Counted from the first letter of the stretch, positions 7,921 to 17,311 are shown. The stretch: DNA of 64,000 nucleotides from Methylobacterium amylolyticum (GCF_030700245.1 NZ_JAUYZI010000022.1:1-64000); one strand, 5' to 3'. Notes: generated from the letters alone by a model not told the origin. Numbers and translations: made by a program.

Positions 7921-9762
7921 TCAGGCGGCCGCGGCGGTCTTCAGCGCGCCGGTCCGGTCGTGGAAGTCCGGCCCGTTGACGGTCCGCGCCACGTGGCCGG
8001 CGCGGATCAGGAAGTCGCCGAAATGCTCGCCTTTCTTGCGGCCCTTCGCGTAGTCCGCGAACAGCGGGTCGAGGGTCTCGACGATCTCGGCGGGCGAGGC
8101 GTCCTCGCGGTAGAGCTTGCCCAGCCGCGAGCCGTCGAAGGCGGCGCCGAGGTAGAGGTGGTAGCGCTCGGGGCCGCGGCCGACGAGGGCGATCTCGGCG
8201 ATGAACGGCCGGGCGCAGCCGTTCGGGCAGCCGGTCGAGCGGATCGTGATGGGCTCGTCCTGGAGGCCGTGGCGGGCGAGGCTCGTCTCCAGCTCGTCCA
8301 TCAGGCCCGGCAGGAACCGCTCGCTCTCGGACAGCGCCAGCCCGCAGGTCGGCAGCGCCACGCAGGCGATGGAGTTGCGCCGCAGCGCCCCGGCTCCCTT
8401 GGTCAGCCCGTACTCGTCCACCAGCGCCTCGATCGCGGCGCGCTGCGCCTCCGGCACGTTGGCGATGATGACGTTCTGGTTGGCGGTCAGCCGGAAGTCG
8501 CCCTCGTGCACCTCGGCGATCCGCCGCAGCCCGGTGAGGAAGCGCGGACCGCCCTCCACGTCCTTGATCCGGCCCGAGGGCACGTAGAGCGTCAGGTGGT
8601 GGCGCCCGTCCTCGCCCGGGGTCCAGCCGAAGCGGTCGCCGTTGCTCGTGAACGTGAACGGCTTCGGGTCGGCGAGTGTCTTGCCCACCCGCTTCTCGAC
8701 CTCGGCGCGGAAGGCCGCGAGCCCGTAGCGCTCGATCGTGTACTTGAGCCGGGCGTTCTTGCGGTTGGTGCGGTTGCCCCAGTCGCGCTGGACGGTCATC
8801 ACCGCCTCGGCGACCTTCACGGCATCGGCGGGCGCGCAGAACAGCATCACGTCGGCGGTGCGCGGGAAGGTGTCGGTCTCGCCGTGGGTCATGCCCATGC
8901 CGCCGCCGACCGTGACGTTCCAGCCGGTCACCGCCCCCTTCTTGTCGAGGATGGCGATGAAGCCGAGATCGTGGGCGAACACGTCGACCTCGTTCGAGGG
9001 CGGCACCGCCACGACGATCTTGAACTTCCGCGGCAGGTAGGTCTTCCCGTAGATCGGCTCGACCTCGGCCGCGTCCTCGCCGCCGACCACGCGCTCGCCG
9101 TCGAGCCAGATCTCGCGCCACGCGTTGGTCTTCGGCAGCAGGCTGTCGGAGATGTCCTTGCCGAGCTGGTAGGCGGCCTTGTGCGCCTGGACCTGGGCCG
9201 GGTTGGTGGCGGCCATGACGTTGCGGTTCACGTCGCCGCAGGCGGCGATGGTGTCGAGCAGCGCCGAGTCGATCGCCGCCATCGCCCGCTTGAGGTTCGA
9301 CTTGATGACCCCGTGGTACTGGAAGGTCTGCCGCGTGGTCGCCCGCAGGGCGCCGCCCGCGTAGGTGGTCGCGATGTCGTCCAGCACCAGCCACTGCTTC
9401 GGCGTCACCACGCCGCCGGCGATGCGCAGGCGGATCATGAAGCTGTAGGCCTTGTCGAGCTTCTTCTTGGTGCGCTCGGGCCGCAGGTCGCGGTCGTCCT
9501 GCAGGTACATCCCGTGGAACTTGACGAGCTGGCCGTCGTCCTCGGAGATCGCGCCGGTGGCGTGCTTCAGGAGCCCGTCGGCCAGCGTGCCGCGCAGGTA
9601 GCCGCTGGCGATCTTGATGTGCTCGTTGGCCGCGAGCTTGGCCGCGCGCGCCGCCTCCGCCTCGGTGATCGGGCGGTCGGTCGGCGGGGTCTCGTAGACG
9701 CGTCGCGACGGATCGGGCTTGGCGTCGGTGGGCGCGGCGTCGGTGGGCTTGGCGTCGGTCAT
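7921..9762 (-). CDS. cysI: Assimilatory sulfite reductase, hemoprotein (beta) subunit
   Basis: Siroheme/[4Fe-4S] subunit that reduces sulfite to sulfide with six electrons passed from CysJ. 613 residues, slightly longer than the E. coli protein because of a 45-residue polar leader. The cofactor cysteines are intact in the two C-terminal blocks: CVALPTC (about 467 and 473) and GCPNGC (about 512 and 516). The N-terminal ferredoxin-like half contains the expected substrate-binding arginines (LRATTRQTFQYHG). It follows cysJ on the same strand, but a 190-base gap with a long hairpin repeat separates them. A nitrite reductase is less likely given the CysJ partner. Confidence 0.95.
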   Translation of the reverse strand: MTDAKPTDAAPTDAKPDPSRRVYETPPTDRPITEAEAARAAKLAANEHIKIASGYLRGTLADGLLKHATGAISEDDGQLVKFHGMYLQDDRDLRPERTKKKLDKAYSFMIRLRIAGGVVTPKQWLVLDDIATTYAGGALRATTRQTFQYHGVIKSNLKRAMAAIDSALLDTIAACGDVNRNVMAATNPAQVQAHKAAYQLGKDISDSLLPKTNAWREIWLDGERVVGGEDAAEVEPIYGKTYLPRKFKIVVAVPPSNEVDVFAHDLGFIAILDKKGAVTGWNVTVGGGMGMTHGETDTFPRTADVMLFCAPADAVKVAEAVMTVQRDWGNRTNRKNARLKYTIERYGLAAFRAEVEKRVGKTLADPKPFTFTSNGDRFGWTPGEDGRHHLTLYVPSGRIKDVEGGPRFLTGLRRIAEVHEGDFRLTANQNVIIANVPEAQRAAIEALVDEYGLTKGAGALRRNSIACVALPTCGLALSESERFLPGLMDELETSLARHGLQDEPITIRSTGCPNGCARPFIAEIALVGRGPERYHLYLGAAFDGSRLGKLYREDASPAEIVETLDPLFADYAKGRKKGEHFGDFLIRAGHVARTVNGPDFHDRTGALKTAAAA

Positions 9763-9811
9763 GGATCGTACTCGGTTGGTGCTGTCTGCCGGCGCCCGTC
9801 CGACCCGCGCA

Positions 9812-9925
9812 CCTCATCCTGAGGTGCCGGAGCGCAGCGGAGGCCTCGAAGGAGCCCTCCAGGGATCGCGCGGCCGGCTGGAGGTCTCCTTCGAGGCCCG
9901 CTCGCGCGGGCACCTCAGGATGAGG
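9812..9925. repeat. Long nested inverted repeat between cysJ and cysI
   Basis: Outer arms of 17 bases (CCTCATCCTGAGGTGCC at 9812-9828; its exact complement at 9909-9925) enclose inner 12-base arms (GCCTCGAAGGAG at 9843-9854; complement at 9886-9897). This CCTCATCCTGAGG element is a familiar dispersed repeat type in Hyphomicrobiales. Here it lies inside what should be one operon, so it may change the cysI:cysJ ratio by termination or RNA stabilisation. Confidence 0.8.
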
Positions 9926-9952
9926 GCGCGGGTGGGAGCGATGTCCCTCGGG

Positions 9953-11752
9953 TCAGTAAACGTCCTGCTGGTACCGCTTGGTCCGCTCCAGCCCGGCGAC
10001 GTGCGCTTCTGCCTCGGCCGCCGACAGGCCCTTGGCGGTCTCGAACGCCCGCACCACCGCGGCGCGCACGTCCTTGGCCATGTGCTTGGCGTCGCCGCAG
10101 ACGTAGAGATGGGCGCCGCCGTCGAGCCACGCCACCAGCTCCCCGGCGTTCTGGGTGATGCGGTCCTGCACGTAGATCTTCTCGGGCTGGTCGCGCGAGA
10201 ACGCCACGTCGATGCGCGTCAGCGCGCCCTCCTCCAGGGCCTCCTGCCATTCGAGCTGGTACAGGAAGTCGTGGGTGAAGTGCCGGTCGCCGAAGAACAG
10301 CCAGGAGCGACCGACTTCGCGACCGGGCGCCTCGGTCGCGCGGCGCTCCTGCACGAAGGCGCGGAACGGGGCGATGCCGGTGCCGGGGCCGACCATGATG
10401 ATGTCGGTGGCCGGGTCCTGGGGCAGGCGGAAGTGCCGGTTCGGCTTCAGCCGCACCCGCAGCTTGGCCCCGTCCCGGATCCTGTCGGCGACGTGGGTCG
10501 AGGCGACGCCGGTGCGGGCCCGGCCGTGGGTCTCGTAGCGCACCGCCGCGATGGCGAGGTGGACCTCGTCGCCCACCTCCTTGCGCGAGGAGGCGATGGA
10601 GTAGGCCCGCGGCGGCAGCGGCCGGGTGATGACCCCGAGATGCTCGGCGGTGAGCTGGGCCGGGAATTTCTCCAGCAGGTCGATCAGGTGGCGGCCCTCG
10701 ATCCAGGCGCGGACCTCGCCGCCCTCGACGAAGGCCTGCGCGTCGGCCGAGCCGGTGGCCTTGGCGAAGCGCTCGATGGTCGCCGGCGACAGGGTGGTGA
10801 TGTCGCGCTCGGCGAGCAGCGCGTCGCGCAAGCCCGCGTCGCCGGACAGGCCGGTGGCGGCCAGGATCTCCTCGACGAGCTGCGGGTCGTTCTCCGGGTA
10901 GAGTTCCAGCGAGTCGCCGGGCTCGTAGGCGGGCGCGCCGTCCTCGAAGGCGAGCGCGATGTGGATCGTCTCCTTGTCGGAGCGCGAGGAGTTGAGGTTC
11001 ACGTGCTCGACGACCTCGGCCACCACAGGCTCGCGGCTCGGCTCCTCGTCCTCCCCCGAAGCCTCCCCGGGCGTGCGGGCGAAGTCGACGGCCACGACGT
11101 TGTCGGCGGCCGCCTGCGCCGGGGCGAGCGCCTGGAGCGCGCCCTTGATCCAGGCGGCGGCCGGCTTGTCGAAGTCGAGGTCGAGGTCGGCGCGCTCGGC
11201 CGCGCGCTTGGCCCCCAGCGCCTCGAACCGGGCGTCGAGCGCCTTGCCGATCGCGCAGAACTCCGCGTAGCTCGTGTCGCCGAGCGCCAGCACCGCGAAC
11301 TCGACCCCGTCGAGGCGCGGGGCGCCCTCCCCCATCAATTCGCCGTAGGCCCGCACCGCCCGGGCCGGCGGCTCGCCCTCGCCCCAGGTGGCGGCGATGG
11401 CGATCAGCTTGCCGGCCTTCGGCAGGGTCGCGAGGTCGAGGTCGGCGAAATCCACGACCTTGGGCTTGAAGCCCTGCTTGCGCGCGAGCTTGGCGACGCT
11501 GCCGGCCAGCGCCTCGCAGTTCCCCGATTCGCTGGCGAAGATCACGGTCAGCGGCTCGGCCGCCTTCGGGGGGGCGGCCGGCACCGCCGCCGGCTGGCCG
11601 CCCGCCGCGTCGAGCCCGGCGAGGAAGCCCGCGAGCCACGCCCGCTGGAGGGGGGTGGCGGGCCCGAGCACCGCGTCGAGGCTGGCGCGCTCGCCGTCCC
11701 CGAACGGGGCGGTGCGCGGCAGGAGGGCTGGGGCTTGGCTGGGTCGAGACAT
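9953..11752 (-). CDS. cysJ: Sulfite reductase (NADPH), flavoprotein (alpha) subunit
   Basis: Diflavin reductase that moves electrons from NADPH through FAD and FMN to CysI. 599 residues in the usual order: flavodoxin domain at about 70-215 (FASESGNCEALAG FMN loop), connecting/FAD domain with RAYSIASS, and the NADPH domain with GPGTGIAPFRAFVQER and CGDAKHMAKDV. The terminal RYQQDVY is typical of CysJ and supplies the aromatic that stacks on FAD. A 55-residue Ala/Pro-rich leader precedes the flavodoxin domain. Its promoter region carries a GTTC-N8-GAAC palindrome also found in front of cysH, suggesting joint control. Confidence 0.95.
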   Translation of the reverse strand: MSRPSQAPALLPRTAPFGDGERASLDAVLGPATPLQRAWLAGFLAGLDAAGGQPAAVPAAPPKAAEPLTVIFASESGNCEALAGSVAKLARKQGFKPKVVDFADLDLATLPKAGKLIAIAATWGEGEPPARAVRAYGELMGEGAPRLDGVEFAVLALGDTSYAEFCAIGKALDARFEALGAKRAAERADLDLDFDKPAAAWIKGALQALAPAQAAADNVVAVDFARTPGEASGEDEEPSREPVVAEVVEHVNLNSSRSDKETIHIALAFEDGAPAYEPGDSLELYPENDPQLVEEILAATGLSGDAGLRDALLAERDITTLSPATIERFAKATGSADAQAFVEGGEVRAWIEGRHLIDLLEKFPAQLTAEHLGVITRPLPPRAYSIASSRKEVGDEVHLAIAAVRYETHGRARTGVASTHVADRIRDGAKLRVRLKPNRHFRLPQDPATDIIMVGPGTGIAPFRAFVQERRATEAPGREVGRSWLFFGDRHFTHDFLYQLEWQEALEEGALTRIDVAFSRDQPEKIYVQDRITQNAGELVAWLDGGAHLYVCGDAKHMAKDVRAAVVRAFETAKGLSAAEAEAHVAGLERTKRYQQDVY

Positions 11753-11797
11753 CAGGGGACCATGTCGTGGGGCGCGGGGCCGGTGTCAATCCAAAAC

Positions 11798-11813
11798 GTT
11801 CGTTTTGCAGAAC
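11798..11813 (-). promoter_or_regulatory. GTTC-N8-GAAC palindrome upstream of cysJ
   Basis: On the minus strand it reads GTTCTGCAAAACGAAC, 45 bases before the cysJ start. The same architecture is present 52 bases before cysH (12555-12570). Shared placement at two sulfur-assimilation promoters suggests one operator for one regulator. It is an inverted, not direct, repeat, so it is not the alphaproteobacterial LexA box GTTC-N7-GTTC. Confidence 0.5.
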
Positions 11814-11862
11814 GGTCGCGCGCTAGGAGATCTGGTTCGTTGCGGTGCGAAGAAGGAGAAGA

Positions 11863-12378
11863 TCATTCTCCGACCACCGCCAGCACCGGGGCGGTCCCCG
11901 GCAGGTGGCGGGTGGTCTTGGGCGGGGCCGGCAGGGGCAGGGCGGTGGTGGACTTCACCTTCTCCATCGCGAAGCGCGAGGTCACGTTCTTCAGCGGCAG
12001 CGTGGCGATCAGCCGCTTGTAGAAGGCGTCGTAGGCCTGCATGTCGGCCACGACGACGCGCAGCATGTAGTCGACGTCGCCGGCCATCCGGTAGAATTCC
12101 AGCACCTCGGGCATGCTGGCGACGGTGTCGGCGAAGCGCTCCAGCCAGTCCTGCGAGTGGTCCGCGGTCTCGATCGACACGAACACGGTCAGGCCGAGCC
12201 CGAGCTTGACGGGATCGAGCACCGCCACCCGGCGGTCGATCACCCCGTCGGCCTCGAGGCGCTGGATGCGCTTCCAGCACGGCGTCTGGGACAGGCCGAC
12301 CCGCTCGCCGATCGCGGCGATCGACAGGGTCGCGTCCTGCTGGAGGAGCCCCAGGATCTTCAGGTCGATCGCGTCCAA
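11863..12378 (-). CDS. Lrp/AsnC family transcriptional regulator
   Basis: 171-residue feast/famine regulator. N-terminal winged HTH ([15 protein letters not shown], then [28 protein letters not shown]), C-terminal RAM ligand domain ([29 protein letters not shown]). The last about 25 residues are a Pro/Ala extension. The frame has no ATG near the conserved start; the TTG at 12378 opens exactly at the HTH and has GGAGAGG just upstream, so it is taken as the start. A GTG at about 12473 would add 30 unrelated residues. It lies between cysJ and the divergent cysH operon, so it may govern sulfur genes, but Lrp homologues next to amino-acid genes are common and the effector is unknown. Confidence 0.88.
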   Translation of the reverse strand: MDAIDLKILGLLQQDATLSIAAIGERVGLSQTPCWKRIQRLEADGVIDRRVAVLDPVKLGLGLTVFVSIETADHSQDWLERFADTVASMPEVLEFYRMAGDVDYMLRVVVADMQAYDAFYKRLIATLPLKNVTSRFAMEKVKSTTALPLPAPPKTTRHLPGTAPVLAVVGE

Positions 12379-12554
12379 CGGCCTCTCCGTGACGGTTTCC
12401 GCGGGGAAGATTTCCGCGGCTCTACAGGCGCAGGCAGCCTGATCATAGAAGAATCTTTTACGACGCACAGGATGCGGCCCCGCGCGGTGTGTGCGCCACC
12501 GCACCGGACGCCGCCCCGTTATGCCCCGCGGGCCGCCCGTCCAGCCTTGACTTC

Positions 12555-12570
12555 GTTCGATATAGCGAAC
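12555..12570 (+). promoter_or_regulatory. GTTC-N8-GAAC palindrome upstream of cysH
   Basis: GTTCGATATAGCGAAC, with five-base perfect arms (GTTCG/CGAAC), overlaps the spacer after a TTGACT -35-like hexamer (12547-12552). It is the counterpart of the element before cysJ. Overlap with a possible promoter would suit a repressor; this is inference. Confidence 0.5.
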
Positions 12571-12622
12571 ATCTCGCCCCCTCGACAACTGCTTCCGCCG
12601 GATCTCCCGAAGAGCGCACGTC

Positions 12623-13438
12623 ATGACCCGTCCGGACCGATCCGCGGCCGACGCCCTCGCGGAGCGCCTCGCCGGCCTCGACCTCACCGCCCGGCTGCAC
12701 GCGATGGCCGCGCAGGTCCCCGGCCGCCTCGTCTTCACGACGAGCCTCGGCATCGAGGACCAGGCGCTGACCCACGCCCTGGCGATGGCCAAGCTCGCCG
12801 GCTCCCGCGTCGAGATCGTCACCCTCGACACCGGCCGGCTGTACCCGGAGACCTACGACACCTGGGTGGAGACGGAGAGCGCCTACGGCCTGCGCATCCG
12901 GGCCTACGCGCCCGAGCGCGCGGCCGAGGAGGCGTTCGTGCGCGACGAGGGGATCAACGGCTTCCGCCGCTCGGTCGCCGCCCGTCAGGCGTGCTGCGGC
13001 TTCCGCAAGGTCGAGCCGCTGGGCCGGGCGCTCGACGGCGCCGCGGGCTGGCTCACCGGCCTGCGCGCCGGGCAGTCGGCCAACCGCGCCGGCACGCCGC
13101 TCGCGGAGTTCGACCCGGACCGCGGCCTGATCAAGCTCAACCCGCTGGCCGACTGGACGCGGGCGCAGATCGACGCCTTCGTGCGCGAGAACTTCGTCCC
13201 CTACAACGCCCTGCACGATCGCGGCTTCCCGTCGATCGGCTGCGCCCCCTGCACCCGCGCCGTGAAGGTCGGGGAGCCCGAGCGGGCCGGGCGTTGGTGG
13301 TGGGAGCAGGAAGAGAAGAAGGAGTGCGGCCTGCATATCGGCCGCCCGGAGGCGTCCGTGCAGCCCGGCCAGGAACCCGCAGCCTTCGAGCGGGCCGGCC
13401 TCGAATCCCAGAAGAATCAGCCGGAGTTCGCCCGATGA
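12623..13438 (+). CDS. cysH: Adenylylsulfate (APS) reductase, iron-sulfur type
   Basis: Reduces APS to sulfite with thioredoxin as donor. 271 residues. The four cluster cysteines that mark the [4Fe-4S] APS-using type, as opposed to PAPS reductase, are present: C124-C125 (ACCGFRK) and C207/C210 (GCAPC). The catalytic ECGLH is at 234-238. The PP-loop-like TSLGIEDQ is at 40-47. First gene of cysH-cysD-cysN; its TGA overlaps the cysD ATG (ATGA). Use of APS directly agrees with the absence of an APS kinase in this operon. Confidence 0.96.
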   Translation: MTRPDRSAADALAERLAGLDLTARLHAMAAQVPGRLVFTTSLGIEDQALTHALAMAKLAGSRVEIVTLDTGRLYPETYDTWVETESAYGLRIRAYAPERAAEEAFVRDEGINGFRRSVAARQACCGFRKVEPLGRALDGAAGWLTGLRAGQSANRAGTPLAEFDPDRGLIKLNPLADWTRAQIDAFVRENFVPYNALHDRGFPSIGCAPCTRAVKVGEPERAGRWWWEQEEKKECGLHIGRPEASVQPGQEPAAFERAGLESQKNQPEFAR

Positions 13439-14382
13439 GCGCCGCCCTCGCCGCGCAGACGATCGCGCCTGCCGCCGCGCCCGCCCGCCTCAGCCACCTG
13501 AAGCGCCTGGAGGCCGAGGCGATCCACATCTTCCGGGAGACGGTCGCCGAGACCGAGAACCCGGTGATGCTCTACTCGATCGGCAAGGATTCCTCCGTCC
13601 TGCTGCACCTCGCGCTGAAGGCGTTCGCGCCGGGGCGGCTGCCGTTCCCGCTGCTCCACGTCGACACCACGTGGAAGTTCCGGGAGATGATCGCCTTCCG
13701 CGACGCGCGGGCGAAGGAGCTCGGCCTCGACCTCATCGTCCACACCAACCCGGACGGGCTCGCCCGCGGCGTCGGCCCGGTCAGCCACGGCTCCGAAGTC
13801 CACACCGACGTGATGAAGACGCAGGCCCTGCGGCAGGCGCTCGACAAACACCGGTTCGACGCGGCCTTCGGCGGCGCGCGGCGCGACGAGGAGGCGAGCC
13901 GCGCCAAGGAGCGGATCATCTCCCTGCGCACCGCCCAGCACCGCTGGGACCCCAAGCGCCAGCGCGCCGAGCCCTGGCACCTGTACAATCTGAAGAAGAA
14001 GCGCGGCGAGTCCCTGCGGGTGTTCCCGCTCTCGAACTGGACCGAGCTCGACATCTGGCTCTACATCGAGCAGGAAAACATTCCGATCGTGCCGCTCTAC
14101 TTCGCCGCGCCCCGGCCGGTGGTGGAGCGTGAGGGCCAGCTCATCATGGTCGACGACGCGCGGCTGCCGCTGCTGCCGGGCGAGACCCCCGAGGCGCGCG
14201 TCGTCCGCTTCCGCACGCTCGGCTGCTACCCGCTGACCGGCGCGGTGGAGAGTGACGCCGCGACGCTGCCCGAGATCATCGGTGAGACGCTGGCCGCCCG
14301 CACCTCGGAGCGCCAGGGCCGGGTGATCGACAAGGACGGCGCCGGCGCCATGGAGCGCAAGAAGCAGGAGGGCTACTTCTGA
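13435..14382 (+). CDS. cysD: Sulfate adenylyltransferase subunit 2
   Basis: Catalytic ATP pyrophosphatase subunit that joins sulfate to AMP, giving APS. 315 residues. The PP-loop SIGKDS is at 48-53, followed by the [10 protein letters not shown] block and the [16 protein letters not shown] segment typical of CysD. A 20-residue Ala-rich leader precedes the conserved start. The ATG overlaps the cysH stop and its own TGA overlaps the cysN start (TGATG), indicating translational coupling. Works as a heterodimer with CysN. Confidence 0.97.
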   Translation: MSAALAAQTIAPAAAPARLSHLKRLEAEAIHIFRETVAETENPVMLYSIGKDSSVLLHLALKAFAPGRLPFPLLHVDTTWKFREMIAFRDARAKELGLDLIVHTNPDGLARGVGPVSHGSEVHTDVMKTQALRQALDKHRFDAAFGGARRDEEASRAKERIISLRTAQHRWDPKRQRAEPWHLYNLKKKRGESLRVFPLSNWTELDIWLYIEQENIPIVPLYFAAPRPVVEREGQLIMVDDARLPLLPGETPEARVVRFRTLGCYPLTGAVESDAATLPEIIGETLAARTSERQGRVIDKDGAGAMERKKQEGYF

Positions 14383-15773
14383 TGACCATCCATCAGTCCC
14401 CCACGGCCTTCGACCGGGCGCGCGGCTACGAGGCGTTCCTGGCCGCGCACCAGAGCAAGGAGGTGCTGCGCTTCATCGCCTGCGGCTCGGTGGACGACGG
14501 CAAGTCGACCCTGATCGGCCGGCTCCTGCACGACACCAAGCAGATCTTCGACGACCAGATCACCGCCCTCCAGCGCGACTCCCGCCGCCACGGCACGCAG
14601 GGGCAGGAGATGGACCTCGCGCTCCTCGTCGACGGCCTCCAGGCCGAGCGCGAGCAGGGTATCACCATCGACGTCGCCTACCGGTTCTTCTCGACCGAGA
14701 AGCGCTCCTTCATCGTCGCCGACACCCCCGGTCACGAGCAGTACACCCGCAACATGGCCACCGGCGCCTCGACGGCGGACGTGGCGGTGATCCTCGTGGA
14801 CGCCCGCCAGGGGCTGACCCGCCAGACCCGGCGCCACGCCCTGCTCGTCTCGATCCTCGGCATCCGCCGCGTGGCGCTCGCCGTGAACAAGATGGACCTG
14901 ATCGGCTGGTCGCAAAGTAGGTTCGACGCCATCGTCGCGGGCTTTTCCGCCTTCACCGCCGGCCTGAACTTCGCCGAGGTCAAGGCGATCCCGCTCTCGG
15001 CCAAGAACGGCGAGAACGTGGTCGAGCCCGGCGTCAACGCGCCCTGGTACGCGGGCGGGCCGCTGCTGGCCTTCCTCGAGACGGTGCCGGTCCACGCCGA
15101 GGCCGCGCAGGCGCCGTTCCGCATGGCGGTGCAGTGGGTCAACCGTCCGAATTCCGAGTTCCGCGGCTACAGCGGCCGGATCGCCAGCGGCCGGGTGCGC
15201 CCGGGCGACGCGGTGACGGTGCAGCCCGGCGGCCGCGCCTCCACGGTCGCGCGGATCTACACCGCCGACGGCGACCTCGCGGAGGCCGGCGAGGACCTGT
15301 CGGTGACGCTGGTGCTGGCCGACCAGATCGACGCCTCGCGCGGGCAGGTGATCGCCGCCGCGGGCAGGCCGATGCGGGAGACCGACCGCCTCGACGCCCG
15401 CCTGTTCTGGACGGCGGAGACGGCGCTGAGCCCCGGGGCGAGCCTGCTCGCCAAGATCGGCACCGCGACGGTGGCGGCGAGCGTGGAGCGCATCGTCTCG
15501 CGCCTCGACCCCGAGACCGGCCGTCCGGAGCCGGCCGAGCGCCTGTCGGCCAACGACATCGCCGACGTGATCCTCGTGCTCGACCGCCCGGTGGCGGTGG
15601 ACGCCTACGCCGAGAACCGCGAGACCGGCAGCCTGATCCTGATCGACCGCGAGACCACGGACACGGCCGCGCTCGGTCTCGTCCGCGCTCCGGCCCCCGC
15701 CGCGGCGACCGAGCCGGACGCGGCGCCGGCCGGCGGCTTCCTGGCCCGCCTGCGCCGGGCCTTCGGCGGCTGA
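14382..15773 (+). CDS. cysN: Sulfate adenylyltransferase subunit 1 (GTPase)
   Basis: GTPase subunit that drives APS formation by CysD. EF-Tu-like: P-loop GSVDDGKST at 35-43, DTPGHEQYTRNM (G3), NKMDLI (G4), SAKNGEN (G5), then two beta-barrel domains. 463 residues, so it is the stand-alone form without a fused APS kinase (CysC). Ends in a short Ala/Arg-rich tail. It is the last gene of the operon, followed by a multi-hairpin repeat in the gap to a convergent gene. Confidence 0.97.
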   Translation: MTIHQSPTAFDRARGYEAFLAAHQSKEVLRFIACGSVDDGKSTLIGRLLHDTKQIFDDQITALQRDSRRHGTQGQEMDLALLVDGLQAEREQGITIDVAYRFFSTEKRSFIVADTPGHEQYTRNMATGASTADVAVILVDARQGLTRQTRRHALLVSILGIRRVALAVNKMDLIGWSQSRFDAIVAGFSAFTAGLNFAEVKAIPLSAKNGENVVEPGVNAPWYAGGPLLAFLETVPVHAEAAQAPFRMAVQWVNRPNSEFRGYSGRIASGRVRPGDAVTVQPGGRASTVARIYTADGDLAEAGEDLSVTLVLADQIDASRGQVIAAAGRPMRETDRLDARLFWTAETALSPGASLLAKIGTATVAASVERIVSRLDPETGRPEPAERLSANDIADVILVLDRPVAVDAYAENRETGSLILIDRETTDTAALGLVRAPAPAAATEPDAAPAGGFLARLRRAFGG

Positions 15774-15783
15774 GCCCGGGTTT

Positions 15784-15895
15784 CGGAAGGGCGAGCCCTT
15801 CCGCGGGGGGCGGGGCGGAGCCCCGCGATGCCAGGGCTTTGCCCTGTCCGACCCACCAAAGGGACTCGGTCCCTTTGGAAACCCCGGATCCGGGG
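15784..15895. repeat. Multi-hairpin intergenic element, copy A
   Basis: Series of hairpins: CGGAAGGG-CGAG-CCCTTCCG (15784-15803), CGGGGC-GGA-GCCCCG (15811-15825), AGGGC-TTT-GCCCT (15833-15845), CCAAAGGGA-CTCGG-TCCCTTTGG (15856-15878), and a CCCCGGATCCGGGG palindrome. Located between convergent cysN and the LLM oxidoreductase. Copies B (30719) and C (53694) keep the same order of stems with different, still complementary, arm bases. Confidence 0.85.
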
Positions 15896-15903
15896 CGGGA
15901 CCG

Positions 15904-16926
15904 TCACGCGGCGGCAGCCACCCCGAGCCCCCAGGCCCGGGCCAGCAGCGCGTAGGACTCGCGCCGCGCCGCCTGATCGGGGATCGCCGAGACGATCATC
16001 AGCTCGTCCGCCTGGACCCGCTCGGCCAGCTCTGCCAGCCGCGCCCGCAGGGTCTCGGGCGCGCCGACATGCAGCCGGTCGCGGCCGCGCTCGATCCGCA
16101 GGCGCTCGCTCTCCGCGTAGGGGTAGGCTTCGGCCTCGGCGAGGCTCGGAAGCGGCCGGTACTCGCCGCGCTCCCGCCGCAGGGTCGAGAGCCGGGCGCT
16201 CATCGCCAAGCGCTCGGCCTCCGCGTCGGTGGCGGCGCAGATTGCCGCCACCGCGAGGATGGCGTGCGGCCGCTCCCCCAGATGCGTCGGCCAGAACCGG
16301 GCGCGGTAGTCCCGCATCGGCCCCTCGGCCGGCATCCCCGAGAAGTGCTGCGCGAAGCCGAAGCCGCAACCGATCTGCGCGGCGAGCGCCGCGCTGTAGT
16401 CGGAGGAGCCGAGCAGGAAGAGCGGCGGCAACCTCACGCCCGCGGGGCTCACAGGAATCGCGCCGAAGGGATGCCCCTCGGGAAAGCCCCCGTCCCAGAA
16501 CAGCAGCTCCTGAAGCCGGTCGAGGAAGTCGTCGCCGCCCGCCTCCCCCGGCGCCTCGCGGCGGCGCAGCGCCCGGGCGGTCAGCCCGTCGGTGCCCGGC
16601 GCCCGCCCCAGCCCGAGGTCGATCCGCCCCGGGAACAGCGCCTCCAGCACCCGGAAGCGCTCGGCGACCATCAGCGGCGCGTGGTTCGGCAGCATGATCC
16701 CGCCCGAGCCGACCCGCAGGGTGCGCGTCGCGGCGGCGATCTGGCCGATCATGATCTCGGGGGCCGGGCTCGCCACGTTCGGCAGCGCGTGGTGCTCGGC
16801 GAGCCAGTAGCGGTGATAGCCGAGGGCATCGACGTGGCGGGCGAGCGCCAGGGTGTCGTGCAGCGCCTGCGCCGGGGTCGAGTCGGCGGAGACGAACGAC
16901 AGGTCGAGGACGGAGAGCGGGATCAT
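15904..16926 (-). CDS. Luciferase-like (LLM class) flavin-dependent oxidoreductase
   Basis: 340-residue FMN-dependent monooxygenase of the bacterial luciferase superfamily, TIM-barrel fold. Recognisable blocks: [21 protein letters not shown] near the start, [17 protein letters not shown], and [16 protein letters not shown]. This subgroup (MsnO8/YhbW-like) often lacks a known substrate. Converges on cysN over a multi-hairpin repeat and is followed upstream by the parE gene 50 bases away on the same strand. No sequence sign that it belongs to sulfur metabolism, although sulfonate monooxygenases are relatives. Confidence 0.9.
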   Translation of the reverse strand: MIPLSVLDLSFVSADSTPAQALHDTLALARHVDALGYHRYWLAEHHALPNVASPAPEIMIGQIAAATRTLRVGSGGIMLPNHAPLMVAERFRVLEALFPGRIDLGLGRAPGTDGLTARALRRREAPGEAGGDDFLDRLQELLFWDGGFPEGHPFGAIPVSPAGVRLPPLFLLGSSDYSAALAAQIGCGFGFAQHFSGMPAEGPMRDYRARFWPTHLGERPHAILAVAAICAATDAEAERLAMSARLSTLRRERGEYRPLPSLAEAEAYPYAESERLRIERGRDRLHVGAPETLRARLAELAERVQADELMIVSAIPDQAARRESYALLARAWGLGVAAAA

Positions 16927-16975
16927 CCGGAAGAGATGGGCGTGCGGGCGGCCGGGTGCGAGGGTGGGGCCAGCA

Positions 16976-17311
16976 TCAGGCGGGCGGGGCGTCGTCCGGT
17001 GGATCGCTGCGGAACAGCGCCTCGAAATCCCGGCCGCCGTAGAACACGTTGGTGATCGTCACCCGGTCGGCCTCGACGCGGTAGGCGATGACGGCGGAGC
17101 GCTCGAACGGCACCGTCCGCAGGCCGGCTTCCAAGTCGTCGCGGGGGCGACCGCCGCGGGGTGCGTCGCCGATGCGCCGGCATCGCGCGATGATCCGCCG
17201 GATGAAGCCTTCGGCGACGCTGTTGTCCTGGCTGACACCGATCACGACGCGAAAGATGTCCGCCAGATCGGCGCGGGCCTCGCGCTTGAACTCGATGCGC
17301 AGCCTACGCAC
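16976..17311 (-). CDS. parE: ParE/RelE family toxin
   Basis: 111-residue RelE/ParE-fold toxin. N-terminal [19 protein letters not shown] matches the first strand and helix of Par[19 protein letters not shown] and [16 protein letters not shown] are the typical central loop and last strand. ParE toxins poison DNA gyrase; RelE relatives cleave mRNA, and the sequence does not fully settle which. GTG 17311 is the start and overlaps the antitoxin gene end by eight bases, so the pair is translationally coupled. Confidence 0.86.
   Translation of the reverse strand: MRRLRIEFKREARADLADIFRVVIGVSQDNSVAEGFIRRIIARCRRIGDAPRGGRPRDDLEAGLRTVPFERSAVIAYRVEADRVTITNVFYGGRDFEALFRSDPPDDAPPA

Noticed and set aside
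9812-9925. CRISPR-like repeat
   Set aside because: It is a single nested inverted repeat, with no regularly spaced direct repeats or spacers and no cas genes.
11798-11813. LexA (SOS) box at the cys promoters
   Set aside because: The alphaproteobacterial LexA site is the direct repeat GTTC-N7-GTTC; here the halves are inverted with N8 spacing.
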